From the NCBI GenBank assembly GCA_041687495.1, contig JAWLBR010000062.1, forward strand, positions 1 to 18,527: a DNA stretch of 18,527 nucleotides, read 5' to 3'. The translations under genes were made by a program, and so were the position numbers. Shown one piece after another: positions 6,527 to 15,228 of this stretch (the first letter of the stretch is position 1; each line of letters opens with the position of its first letter). Under the pieces are notes generated by a model. That model was given only the letters and a program-made list of their open reading frames with translations. It was not told the origin of the DNA and did no database searches. Source of the DNA: JAWLBR01 sp041687495. Lineage in GTDB: Bacteria > Bacillota > Limnochordia > DTU087 > JAAYGB01.

Positions 6527-7519
6527 TTGCGCTGGCTGATCAAGCGTCTGTTAATCGGTGTTGGCATCATTCTCCTGACCATGACGTTTACGTTTTTCCT
6601 GGTAAGGCTTATGCCGGGTAATGCTGTCCAGTACATTATTTCTCAGATGATTCGAACCTCGACCATGCCTCTAGAACAGGTGTATCAACAGGTCGAGGCC
6701 ATTTACGGTATTGACATGGACCAGCCCCTGTTGGCTCAGTACTTCAGTTATTTGTGGGGACTTCTCCGGGGAGACTTGGGAAGCTCAATTCTATACCCGC
6801 AGACTCCGGTCATGTCAATTATCGCCCAAGCCGTCCCGTGGACTTTGTTTCTGGTGGGAAGTGCTCTACTACTCAGCTTCACCATTGGTATTGGGCTGGG
6901 CATCGTGGCTGCGTATCGGCGGGGCAGTAGGTTGGACAAGGGCCTAACCTTTACCGCATCTATTTTGAGGGCAATTCCGGATTTCTTGCTTGGAATCTTT
7001 CTCTTGTACTACCTGGCAGCCATCAATCCGATCTTCCCGTTTGGCGGTAACTATGATATTGGAGCCACGCCCGGTTGGGACCTGAAGTTTATTGGCAGTG
7101 TGCTCTATCACAGTCTTCTGCCCATGATCGCATTTATTATCACCGGTTTTGGCGGCTGGATGCTGAACATGCGGGCTAACACCGTGAGCGTCCTCGGAGA
7201 TGACTACATTACCGCAGCCAAAGCTCGGGGTCTGAGTGAATATGTGCTCAGTACAGATTACGTTGGGCGGAACGCGATTCTCCCACTGTTTACTGGACTG
7301 GCGCTGTCGCTGGGATACATGTTTGGCGGAGTTGTGTTCATCGAGACCATTTTCTCGTATCCCGGTGTCGGTTACTATCTGTTCAATGCGGTATCTGGTC
7401 GGGACTACCCGGTCATGCAAGGTGCCTTTCTACTGATTACCACATCGGTTATTTTGTCAAATATCATCGCTGACTTGCTGTACGGATGGCTGGATCCTCG
7501 GATTCGAGAGCAGTCGTAG
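6527..7519 (+). CDS. ABC transporter permease, DppB/OppB type, 330 aa
   Basis: This is the first membrane subunit of the family-5 importer. It begins with the family-typical N-terminus (MRWLIKRLLIGVG, then an FFLVRLMPGNAV motif), has about six hydrophobic helices, and carries the ATPase-contact EAA loop around residues 226-236 (DYITAAKARGL). The C-terminus ends in LYGWLDPRIR, as usual for this family. The TTG at 6527 is chosen because AAGGGGTG (6513-6520) lies 6 bases upstream and it gives the normal N-terminus. A TTG at 6467 lies inside the hairpin and would add 20 non-family residues. Seventeen bases separate it from the next gene. Confidence 0.92.
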   Translation: MRWLIKRLLIGVGIILLTMTFTFFLVRLMPGNAVQYIISQMIRTSTMPLEQVYQQVEAIYGIDMDQPLLAQYFSYLWGLLRGDLGSSILYPQTPVMSIIAQAVPWTLFLVGSALLLSFTIGIGLGIVAAYRRGSRLDKGLTFTASILRAIPDFLLGIFLLYYLAAINPIFPFGGNYDIGATPGWDLKFIGSVLYHSLLPMIAFIITGFGGWMLNMRANTVSVLGDDYITAAKARGLSEYVLSTDYVGRNAILPLFTGLALSLGYMFGGVVFIETIFSYPGVGYYLFNAVSGRDYPVMQGAFLLITTSVILSNIIADLLYGWLDPRIREQS

Positions 7520-7536
7520 CAAAGGAGGGAGAGCAG

Positions 7537-9465
7537 ATGTCAGAATTTTGGAATGTTCTGCGGAGAAATCCAATGTCCATGATCGGCCTGGGGATACTGG
7601 TGTTCTTTGTCCTGATGGCTTTTGTGGGCCCGCTGATCGTGCCTTTTTCGATGCAGCAAAATCCCACAGCCATCTACCAACGTCCTTCAATGCAGCATTG
7701 GTTGGGCACCGACTACGCTGGCCGAGATGTGCTCATGCAAATTGTCCACGGCGCCAGACCGGTGTTTATCGTCGGTTTTCTCGCTTCGACCATCTCAGTG
7801 GGAGTGGCATTTCTCATTGGCATGGTGTCAGGTTTTACCGGCGGGTTAGTTGATCGGATCCTAATGCGGATCACCGATGTCTTCCTGACTATACCAGGTC
7901 TGCCGCTAATCATCGTGTTGGCAATGTACATCGAGGGCAGCAACCCATTTGCCGTCGCCCTGCTGCTCAGCGTCACCTCATGGGGTGGGCTGGCTCGAGC
8001 CATTCGCTCCCAGATACTATCTCTGCGGACCCGGGAGTTTGTCGAGGCCGCCAATACTCTGGGGTTGCGCCGATCATACATCATGTTGCAGGAACTATTT
8101 CCGCACATCGCCCCTTACGTGGTTATGAACTTTCTAACCAGCTTTACTGGGGCAATTTACGCCCAGACAGGTTTGTTCTTCCTGGGTGTACTTCCCTTTA
8201 GTTCGGTTAACTGGGGTGTGATGCTGAACTTTGCAGTGAACCAAGGAGGCGCACTGTACTCTCCGGACAGCGCCTTCTACCTGCTGTCACCGATGGTGTC
8301 CATCGTATTGCTGCAGGTGGGGTCAATCCTTTTTGTTCGGGTCTTGGATGAGTTGTTTAACCCTCGCCTTCGCGACCAAGCGACCCAGGCGGTGAAAGTG
8401 GAGGTCGAAACTTCCAAACAGGCAGCACTCCCCGCTGCATCGCAGCCAACGGAGAGCTCAGCCTCAGCCTTGGTTGAGGTCAAGGATGTAACCATCGTCT
8501 ACCCAACCCGCCGGGGAGATGTCAAGGCGGTTGACCAGGTGAGTCTGGCAATTCAGCCCCATGAGGCCTATGGTATCGTCGGCGAGAGCGGTTGTGGCAA
8601 ATCTACTCTGGCCTACGCGCTGCTGGATCTGCTTCCGCCTCCAGGCAAGGTTGCCGCGGGTGACATATTCCTGGACGGCAAGTCAATGCTGCGGCAGAGC
8701 GAAGCCAGCCTGCGGCAGCGGCGCTGGACTGACATCGCGATGGTTTTCCAAGCGTCGCAAAACACCTTAAACCCTGTAACCACCATTGGCAAGCAGTTTG
8801 GCCAAACAATGCGGGCCCATGCGGACCTTTCTGATCGGGAGATCAGAGCCAAGTCCCGGGAACTGCTGGAGCTTGTCCGGCTTAAGCCTAAGGAAGTGTT
8901 GGGATCGTATCCCCACGAACTGAGTGGAGGTATGAAGCAAAGGGTGGTCATCGCTCAAAGCTTGCTACTGGATCCCAAGTTCCTGATCTTAGATGAGCCA
9001 ACCACCGCTTTGGATGTCCTTAACCAGCGGGTGATTCTCGACATTCTGCGGGATATCAAGCAGGACAAGAATCAGACAATGCTCTTTATTACCCACGATC
9101 TGTCGATTATCACTGAAATCTCTGATCGGATCGGTATTATGTACTCCGGTAAGTTGGTGGAAGAAGGACCGATTGACGATATGTTCAGTGCTCCGGTCCA
9201 TCCATATACGGTGGGTCTGCTGCATGCGGTGCCTTCAGTCATTGCTGATCGCCAAGGTGTTCGTTCAATTCCGGGCGCACCTCCCGATGGGTTTAATCTA
9301 CCTCCGGGGTGCAGATTTGCCTCCCGCTGCCCATTGGCAACGGAACAGTGCAGAGCTGTCAGCCCAGACCTGAGTGGAATCGGTGAAGGCCGCAAAGTGG
9401 CCTGTCATCGCTGGAAGGAGGTCCAAAATGACGAATCAATCGTCTCCTTCGAGTCTGCAGTTTGA
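7537..9465 (+). CDS. Fused ABC permease (DppC type) and ATP-binding protein (DppD type), 642 aa
   Basis: Two transporter subunits are joined in one continuous frame. Residues 1 to about 285 form a DppC-like permease with an N-terminal helix (MIGLGILVFFVLM), DYAGRDVL and an EAA loop around 168-176. A Lys/Ala/Ser/Pro-rich linker (about 286-310) follows. Residues about 311-642 are an Opp/Dpp ATPase with Walker A GESGCGKST (349-357), Q-loop Gln405, signature LSGGMKQR (from 462), Walker B LILDEP with Glu487, and switch His520. A C-terminal oligopeptide-family tail with HPYTVGLL and cysteines 592, 598, 605 and 623 completes it. All ATPase motifs are intact. The ATG has AAAGGAGGGAG (7521-7531) just upstream. 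Permease-ATPase fusions of this class are known, so this is unusual but not new. It pairs with the permease at 6527 and the ATPase at 9428. Confidence 0.92.
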   Translation: MSEFWNVLRRNPMSMIGLGILVFFVLMAFVGPLIVPFSMQQNPTAIYQRPSMQHWLGTDYAGRDVLMQIVHGARPVFIVGFLASTISVGVAFLIGMVSGFTGGLVDRILMRITDVFLTIPGLPLIIVLAMYIEGSNPFAVALLLSVTSWGGLARAIRSQILSLRTREFVEAANTLGLRRSYIMLQELFPHIAPYVVMNFLTSFTGAIYAQTGLFFLGVLPFSSVNWGVMLNFAVNQGGALYSPDSAFYLLSPMVSIVLLQVGSILFVRVLDELFNPRLRDQATQAVKVEVETSKQAALPAASQPTESSASALVEVKDVTIVYPTRRGDVKAVDQVSLAIQPHEAYGIVGESGCGKSTLAYALLDLLPPPGKVAAGDIFLDGKSMLRQSEASLRQRRWTDIAMVFQASQNTLNPVTTIGKQFGQTMRAHADLSDREIRAKSRELLELVRLKPKEVLGSYPHELSGGMKQRVVIAQSLLLDPKFLILDEPTTALDVLNQRVILDILRDIKQDKNQTMLFITHDLSIITEISDRIGIMYSGKLVEEGPIDDMFSAPVHPYTVGLLHAVPSVIADRQGVRSIPGAPPDGFNLPPGCRFASRCPLATEQCRAVSPDLSGIGEGRKVACHRWKEVQNDESIVSFESAV

Positions 9466-10435
9466 GAACGTCAGTAAAGTCTTCGTTAGCCAAAGGGGTA
9501 TTTGGAAAAAGCCTGCAGAGAAGCTGGCGGTGAGCAATATTAGCTTTGATCTGAACCCGGGCGAGACCATTGTCTTAGTCGGAGAAAGCGGCAGTGGCAA
9601 AACCACCGTTGGCCGAATGGCGACTGGACTCATTGACCCCACCTCGGGGACAATTCGCTACAACGGTAAGGACGTCAGTCAAATGTCTGGCGACGAGTTC
9701 ATGAAGTATCGCCTCAGTGTGCAGATGATTCACCAAGACCCATATGCTTCACTGAACCCTGTGATCACCATTGGTCAGACGCTGATGGCACCTTTGCTGC
9801 AGCACGGGTTTGCTAACTCTCGGGCTGAGGCTAGAGACCAGGCAGAGCAGCTGGTGAAGCGGGTAGAATTGGGGACAGACTGTCTCGACAAGTACCCGCA
9901 CCAGCTCAGTGGCGGACAAAGGCAGCGAATTAGTGTAGCAAGAGCCATCACCGTTCAGCCCAAAGTGATGGTAGCCGATGAGTCAGTATCGATGATGGAC
10001 GTGTCTTTACGGGTCGGTCTGTTAGATCTGCTCCTTGACCTACAGAAGACTTTGGGTATCTCCTTCATCTTCATCACCCACGATTTGGGGGTAGTAAGGT
10101 ACTTTGGGCGAGGCCAGACCTCGATTGTAATGTACCGAGGCCATGTGGTGGAACGGGGAGAGACAGAACAAGTCATTACGTCACCCAAGCATCCATATAC
10201 AAAGGCGCTGCGGATGGCGGTTCCGGTGCCAGACCCCAGTGTAGCCCGTAATCGTCCTGAACTGCCGCTGAAGAACGTGGACACTGAAGTTGAAGTGGAG
10301 GATGACAATGTTTGCCCGTTCGTCCACCGCTGTATTTACGCTAAGGATCGGTGCTGGCAGGGTAAGCCGGCTCTAGAAGCCGAACGGAGTGACGATCACT
10401 TAACCGCCTGTTACTTTGTCAAAGACATTTCCTAG
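9428..10435 (+). CDS. ABC transporter ATP-binding protein, DppF/OppF type, 335 aa
   Basis: This is the second ATPase of the importer. It has Walker A GESGSGKTT (52-60), Q-loop Gln103, signature LSGGQRQR (from 160), Walker B VMVADES with Glu185, switch His218, and a C-terminal oligopeptide-family extension with HPYTKAL and cysteines at 296, 302, 309 and 328. The Walker B tail is DESVSMMD rather than the common DEPVSALD; the catalytic Glu is kept. The ATG at 9428 follows AAGGAGG (9415-9421) by 6 bases and overlaps the end of the fused gene by 38 bases, indicating translational coupling. The in-frame start at 9374 would overlap much further and is not supported. Confidence 0.93.
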   Translation: MTNQSSPSSLQFENVSKVFVSQRGIWKKPAEKLAVSNISFDLNPGETIVLVGESGSGKTTVGRMATGLIDPTSGTIRYNGKDVSQMSGDEFMKYRLSVQMIHQDPYASLNPVITIGQTLMAPLLQHGFANSRAEARDQAEQLVKRVELGTDCLDKYPHQLSGGQRQRISVARAITVQPKVMVADESVSMMDVSLRVGLLDLLLDLQKTLGISFIFITHDLGVVRYFGRGQTSIVMYRGHVVERGETEQVITSPKHPYTKALRMAVPVPDPSVARNRPELPLKNVDTEVEVEDDNVCPFVHRCIYAKDRCWQGKPALEAERSDDHLTACYFVKDIS

Positions 10436-10446
10436 GCCCTTGCGGT

Positions 10447-10459
10447 TTGCCCTGGGCAA
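10447..10459 (+). repeat. Small hairpin before the double-MBL gene
   Basis: TTGCC (10447-10451) and GGCAA (10455-10459) form a 5-bp hairpin. Upstream CCTTGC (10438-10443) can alternatively pair with GCAAGG (10456-10461). The two folds are mutually exclusive and end just before the ribosome binding site AGAGAGG (10465-10471). This may be a minor translational control point or chance. Confidence 0.25.
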
Positions 10460-10479
10460 GGCAAAGAGAGGTCGATCAG

Positions 10480-12285
10480 ATGCGGCAGATCAGCGAAAAC
10501 TTGTTTGTCTATGAAGATACCTGCAACGTATATCTGCTCCGCTACGGGACAGATGGGATCGCCATTGACTTTGGCAGCGGAGACGTCTTAGACCACTTGT
10601 CAGAGGTCGGAGTACAGCGAATTACTGACGTCCTGCTAACCCACCATCACCGGGATCAGGGACAGGGTCTGCAGCGGGCCGTCGACAGGGGCGTCCGAAT
10701 TTGGGTACCTCACACCGAGCAGGATCTCTTCAGCGATGTTGACTCCCACTGGCAGGCGAGGGAGATCATGAACAACTACAACGTCAGGCAGGACCGCTTT
10801 TCTCTCCTCCAATCGGTGCCGATTTCCGGAACACTGCGGGATTACGCAGTGTTCCGGGTAGAGGAGACGCAGCAGGGGTTCACCGTGGTGCCCACTCCCG
10901 GGCACACGGTGGGGTCTATCAGTCTGCTCACCAGGGTTGATGGGCAGCGGATTCTCTTTACCGGTGATCTGATTGCCCAGCCCGGTAAGGTCTGGTCACT
11001 GGCGGCAACCCAGTGGACATATAACGGCGCTGAAGGTGCTGCGGCTAGCATTTTGTCTTTATTGAAAGTTCAGGAGCTGGCTCCTGATGTGCTCTGCCCT
11101 TCCCATGGCAGTGTGATGGATGAGCCGAAGCGGGCCACTGGTTTGTTGGTGGAAAGGCTTGAGGATCTGCTCAAGGTGAGGAATCAGTATCAGCATTTGC
11201 GCAGCTGGGTGGAGTCTCCCTATGTGCAGTTAACCGAGCATCTGCTGTATAACCGTACCTGCTGGGCCAAGTCGTATGTACTGCTGTCCAAGAACCGAAC
11301 GGCCTTGATTATTGATTTTGGCTATGAGTTCTTTACTGGGCTGCCTGCCGGATACGACCGCTCTTCCCGCCGGCCTTGGCTGTACAGCATAGACAAACTG
11401 AAGAACGAGTTTGGCGTAGAGCGGATCAGCGCGGTGATCCCGACACACTACCACGACGATCACGTCGGTGGGCTTAACCTGCTGCGGGATGTCGAGCAGG
11501 CAAAGGTGTGGGCGCCCGAAAACTTTGCCCGCATTTTGTCCAACCCCACCGACTACGACATCCCCTGCCTGTGGTACGACCCCATTCCGGTAGATCGGGA
11601 GCTGCCGCTGCAGACGCCCATCCAATGGGAGGAATATGAGATTACGTTGTATCCACAGCCAGGGCACACGTTGTACGCCGCGGCGGTGGCCTTCCAGGTC
11701 GACGGCAAGCAGGTGGTAGCAGTAGGCGATCAGCAAGGTAACGATGGCTACCTCTGGAACTACGTGTACAAAAATCGGTTTTCTCCCTCAGACTACCGGG
11801 CCAGTGCGGAGCTATACCAGCGACTGCAGCCAGATCTAATTCTCTCCGGTCACTGGGAGCCTTTCTGGGTACCTGAAGGGTATCTTGAGACGCTGTCTCA
11901 GCGGGCAGTTGAGCTTGAGGCGCTTCACCATGATCTGCTGAACCTACAAGAGGTAGACCTGGATGCTGAGGGGTGGGCAGCTTGGATCTACCCCTATCAG
12001 TCCGTGACTTCAGGCGGTCATCCTGTGGATTTACTGGTGGAGGTCCGCAATCCATACGCTTATGACTCCTTGGCCAAGGTAGAGATTGTCGTTCCCGATG
12101 GGTGGAAGATAGATCCCAAAAACCAGGAAGTGCAACTGGGTGCCAAAAACACAGAACGGCTGAAGTTTACTGTTTATCCCCCAGAAGGCATTGAGGTGAG
12201 ACGGGCGCGAATAGCTGCCGATGTTACCGTTGGTGGCTGCCGGTTTGGTCAGCATGCAGACGCCCTCATCACTGTCAAGGGATAG
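10480..12285 (+). CDS. Tandem metallo-beta-lactamase-fold hydrolase with C-terminal beta-sandwich, 601 aa
   Basis: Two MBL-fold domains lie in one chain with no signal peptide, so it acts in the cytoplasm. Domain 1 (about 1-240) has HHHRDQ (55-60), PGHT with His142, GD with Asp163 and a PSHG with His209. The last histidine of the HxHxDH metal motif is replaced by Gln60. Domain 2 (about 262-490) has an intact HYHDDH (323-328), PGHT with His396, VGD with Asp417 and SGHW with His458. Residues about 512-600 look like an immunoglobulin-like sandwich resembling NEW3-type domains. MBL-fold enzymes hydrolyse lactones, thioesters, phosphodiesters or sulfates; the reaction is not identifiable here. The ATG follows AGAGAGG by 8 bases. 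The operon context suggests action on a product of the imported substrate. Confidence 0.85.
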   Translation: MRQISENLFVYEDTCNVYLLRYGTDGIAIDFGSGDVLDHLSEVGVQRITDVLLTHHHRDQGQGLQRAVDRGVRIWVPHTEQDLFSDVDSHWQAREIMNNYNVRQDRFSLLQSVPISGTLRDYAVFRVEETQQGFTVVPTPGHTVGSISLLTRVDGQRILFTGDLIAQPGKVWSLAATQWTYNGAEGAAASILSLLKVQELAPDVLCPSHGSVMDEPKRATGLLVERLEDLLKVRNQYQHLRSWVESPYVQLTEHLLYNRTCWAKSYVLLSKNRTALIIDFGYEFFTGLPAGYDRSSRRPWLYSIDKLKNEFGVERISAVIPTHYHDDHVGGLNLLRDVEQAKVWAPENFARILSNPTDYDIPCLWYDPIPVDRELPLQTPIQWEEYEITLYPQPGHTLYAAAVAFQVDGKQVVAVGDQQGNDGYLWNYVYKNRFSPSDYRASAELYQRLQPDLILSGHWEPFWVPEGYLETLSQRAVELEALHHDLLNLQEVDLDAEGWAAWIYPYQSVTSGGHPVDLLVEVRNPYAYDSLAKVEIVVPDGWKIDPKNQEVQLGAKNTERLKFTVYPPEGIEVRRARIAADVTVGGCRFGQHADALITVKG

Positions 12286-12351
12286 ATTGGGGTTACAGAT
12301 CCAAGTAGCAATCGGGGTATGCGGAACAGCATTGGATGGAGGCGGAGTTGG

Positions 12352-13647
12352 ATGAAAGTTGAGTGGAAGGAAATATCCTGTCAACACGGCAGCGGAAAGG
12401 CGCTCACTGTGAATGGGCTGCCCGCGTCGGCTGAATGGGTAGCGTGGGAGCAAGCTCAGTATGTTCCTTGCCTCAATGTGGGTGGTCCATGGTTTACCAC
12501 TGAATGGATGGAAACCGGCGGGGTGGATCCGGCCGGATATAACTACGAACCGATCCACGATAAGAAAAACCAATTTTCCCAGGTTAGTGTTCTTGATGAG
12601 TCATCGCTGCATGCCACCCTGCAGTGGGAGTATAACCTGGTCAATACCTTAGGCAAGAGTTTCTTGGATGGCACCACCAGCCGGGAAATGCACACGGTTC
12701 ATCCCTCGGGTGTAGTCGCTAGGCGTTTGGAGACTTTTGCCGGGGAGGGAGGCTATGGTGGCAGAGCGACGGCTTGGGAGAACTTTGAGACCATATTCCT
12801 CAATCCGCCGGGCTTGTCTCCAGTGGATTACCTTGACGAAGCCGTGGCTACGTTCATGAATACGAAGGGCGATGCTTGGGATTACGTCTGGGAAAAGGAC
12901 AAGTTCTGCGCCGAAAATCCCAGGCCCTGGCGGTATCTGTGCAAGGAAACAGGAAGCAGTGGGGCGTGGGATGAGATCATTGTGCGGATTCATCTGAACG
13001 GCTATCCGGACGTCTTTGCGGCTTTCCCGCAGGACCAAGACCGGTTCCCTCACCATGAGGTCTGTCCCCAGTGTGGGCAAAGTCATCCGATGGTTTTCCT
13101 CTGGCACGATTACCCACTGTGGCTCCATTGGCCCTGTTACAACGATACCGATTTTGTCGTTGATCGCAAGGCTAAGCCTGCAGATGTGCACTCAGGATGG
13201 ACGCATTCATCAGTAACCAGCGGCGGACCCTTCTACGATTTTAACCGCCAAATCACCTGGAACCCAGAGCGGGGAGCGAAGTGGCACTTCTTGTATGGAC
13301 TGGCACCAAAGACCGATGCAGAGTTGCGGGACTTGGTCACTTCTTGGTTGCACCCAGCCGCGGTGTCGGATCCTGCGGGTAAGGCCACTGTGTCCTACGA
13401 CTTAGGCCGGATGGTGTATGTCGTTGAGAAGGCTGCTCCTGGATCTGTACTAGAAGTGCAGCCCAATCCTGTGGTAGTATCTCCGCTGTTTGAACTCAAG
13501 GGGTGGACTGGTGAACTGCCTGACGTGAGAGTAACTGCCGGCGACCAAGCCTTGGCTCCCACCGTTGAGCTGGTGGGGGATCGGTTGCTGGTTCGAGTTG
13601 ACGAGACGACAGACAAGTCGCTGCAGGTACAACTTGGCCCCCGGTAA
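12352..13647 (+). CDS. Unrecognised 431-aa protein with a CPQC metal-binding motif
   Basis: No family is recognised. The ATG at 12352 follows GGAGG (12338-12342) by 9 bases; an ATG at 12319 is in frame but less well placed. There is no signal peptide or membrane segment. The chain is rich in Trp, Tyr, Gly and His with alternating polar/hydrophobic stretches, suggesting a beta-sandwich. A zinc-ribbon-like CPQCGQSH (Cys238, Cys241, His245) is followed by His252 and Cys262 in LHWPC. The last about 75 residues look like a separate small beta domain. It sits between the double-MBL protein and the glycosidase-like protein, 66 bases from each. It could be the beta-sandwich partner of a split glycosidase or a carbohydrate-binding accessory, but neither is shown. 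Confidence 0.75.
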   Translation: MKVEWKEISCQHGSGKALTVNGLPASAEWVAWEQAQYVPCLNVGGPWFTTEWMETGGVDPAGYNYEPIHDKKNQFSQVSVLDESSLHATLQWEYNLVNTLGKSFLDGTTSREMHTVHPSGVVARRLETFAGEGGYGGRATAWENFETIFLNPPGLSPVDYLDEAVATFMNTKGDAWDYVWEKDKFCAENPRPWRYLCKETGSSGAWDEIIVRIHLNGYPDVFAAFPQDQDRFPHHEVCPQCGQSHPMVFLWHDYPLWLHWPCYNDTDFVVDRKAKPADVHSGWTHSSVTSGGPFYDFNRQITWNPERGAKWHFLYGLAPKTDAELRDLVTSWLHPAAVSDPAGKATVSYDLGRMVYVVEKAAPGSVLEVQPNPVVVSPLFELKGWTGELPDVRVTAGDQALAPTVELVGDRLLVRVDETTDKSLQVQLGPR

Positions 13648-13713
13648 AGCGGTTCGGACTGGCGGTTACGTTGGCACGATCCCTGTAAGAATGCTTGGTA
13701 AGGAGGATATGCA

Positions 13714-15036
13714 ATGAAGCTGAATAACCGGCGCATAGCTCTGCGGCAGGTCTGCGATCTGCGCACTCCCAGCGAGTCCCTAAACACGGCCTTCCGCTGC
13801 GCCAAAGACAATATTTCTCGAACAATGCGGTGGTATAGCCTGGGTTGGGGGATGAGCAACGGTCCCCACCAATACTGTATTGTCGTCGGTCGAGACACCG
13901 GTTGGATGGGTGTTGGTATCGACTATGTCGCACCGTGGTTTGCCCCGTTGGCTCTAGACATCTTCCGCAAGACGCAAAAGCCCTCGGGCCAGATCATTGA
14001 GTATGTAGATATGGAGACGGGGCACTGGGATGACTACGGCCTCAACATGGCGGACAACAATCCGTTGTACTGTTGGGCCTTGAATCACCACTGGCAAATG
14101 CATCAGGATGCTGCCGCAAGGGAGCACTTCCGTGAATCTGCAGTGAAAGCTGCCAAGTATATGTTGACCCAGATGGCAGAAGAGGGATTGATCCGCACCT
14201 ACCCTGCCGGAACGGCTGTCCAAGGAATCACCTCTTGGCGGAACATTATTGAGGGATATGTACTGGCGGGTGAAGTCACCGAGATCAACAGTGAGGCTGC
14301 CTTTGCCCTGATGCAGATAGCGGACTATGCCGCAGATGAATCGCTGCGGGAAGCTGGAGTGAGCCTAGCTGAGCAGGTCAGAACTAAGCTGTGGAAAGAC
14401 GACGGGTTTTTGCTCACTCGCTTTGAGGGTAAGGATAACGGACAGATTACCGGCGATCAGATTTTCCCGGTAGTCTTTGGGGTGGCCGATGAGACGCAGC
14501 GTAAGCTTGTCTTGCAGCGCCTACGGCAGCCAGATTTTTGGACGGAGCAAGGGCTGCGAACGCTGCCTGCCGGTGATGCCGAGTATGACCCCACCGCTGG
14601 AGCCGGGCTTCTGGGGGGCAGCTGGCCGAACTTGACTCTGTGGTACGCAAAGGCTGCAGCGGAGTCTGATCCTAACGAGGCTCTGCGGGCGTTAGAACTG
14701 GTGGCTAAGCCGGTGGTCGATCCCGACAGCGGTGTAGGCAACGTCACCTTAGGAGATTTCCCCGAGTACTTCCATGGCGAGCAGCCTGAGAACCTGGGTA
14801 TGCAGCTATCGCCTTGGGTCGCACCAACCTTCATTTGGTCTGTACTGGAAGGTCTGCTGGGCTTTTCTTGGCAGAATGGAGAGCTGACGGCTAACCCAAC
14901 TTGGCCTGACGGTTGGAACGAAGTCACTGTGAATAACATCCCTGTGGGTAACCCCACTTCCCGCTGGTTGGATGTCCACTTGGTCCGGGGAGAGAGTCCC
15001 AGTATTTCTGTGAAATCCGAACCCACCTGGGAGTAA
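13714..15036 (+). CDS. Glycosidase-like protein, (alpha/alpha)6 barrel, 440 aa
   Basis: It resembles six-hairpin glycosidases related to amylo-alpha-1,6-glucosidase and GH63/GH15-type enzymes. The N-terminal block carries GRDTGWMGVG (59-68), which parallels the GRDSxWM motif of debranching-type glucosidases. GQIIEYVDMETGHWDDYG follows, whose acidic residues (Asp106/Asp107, Glu97) are candidates for the catalytic acid, and the next motif is MADNNPLYCWAL. Aromatic-rich helices continue to a C-terminal LLGFSWQNGELTANP motif common in such barrels. It lacks the N-terminal beta-sandwich often fused to these enzymes and has no signal peptide, so it is a cytoplasmic minimal catalytic domain. TAAGGAGG ends 7 bases before the ATG. 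It is the last gene before a strong terminator, and the substrate is unknown. Confidence 0.72.
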   Translation: MKLNNRRIALRQVCDLRTPSESLNTAFRCAKDNISRTMRWYSLGWGMSNGPHQYCIVVGRDTGWMGVGIDYVAPWFAPLALDIFRKTQKPSGQIIEYVDMETGHWDDYGLNMADNNPLYCWALNHHWQMHQDAAAREHFRESAVKAAKYMLTQMAEEGLIRTYPAGTAVQGITSWRNIIEGYVLAGEVTEINSEAAFALMQIADYAADESLREAGVSLAEQVRTKLWKDDGFLLTRFEGKDNGQITGDQIFPVVFGVADETQRKLVLQRLRQPDFWTEQGLRTLPAGDAEYDPTAGAGLLGGSWPNLTLWYAKAAAESDPNEALRALELVAKPVVDPDSGVGNVTLGDFPEYFHGEQPENLGMQLSPWVAPTFIWSVLEGLLGFSWQNGELTANPTWPDGWNEVTVNNIPVGNPTSRWLDVHLVRGESPSISVKSEPTWE

Positions 15037-15072
15037 GGGTCAAAGAAAACTGCATAGACATGGATAGGACAG

Positions 15073-15119
15073 GTGAGGCTTTCCAAGGCTTAGGTTTTGG
15101 GAAGTCTCACTTTTACTTT
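15073..15119 (+). terminator. Factor-independent terminator at the end of the central operon
   Basis: GTGAGGCTTTCCAA (15073-15086) pairs with TTGGGAAGTCTCAC (15097-15110) over 14 bp, with two G-T wobbles and a 10-base loop. The T-rich tract TTTTACTTT (15111-15119) follows directly. It lies 37 bases after the stop of the glycosidase gene and is the clearest terminator in the window. Confidence 0.88.
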
Positions 15120-15228
15120 GGTGGCAAAACTCAACTCAATGTGAAACGCATTTGTGGCGGATCGGGTAAGAGCAGTTCTGTGAGGCGATACTAAGACGGT
15201 TGAAGCTATCTTGGTGGAGGGAGCAATT

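Noticed and set aside
12031..12573. 180-codon minus-strand frame spanning the MBL/CPQC gene junction
   Set aside because: Overlaps two plus-strand genes with good ribosome binding sites; no conserved motif.
15120..15228. Promoter search for the orphan binding protein
   Set aside because: Only a weak GATACT at 15187 without a matching -35 box was found.
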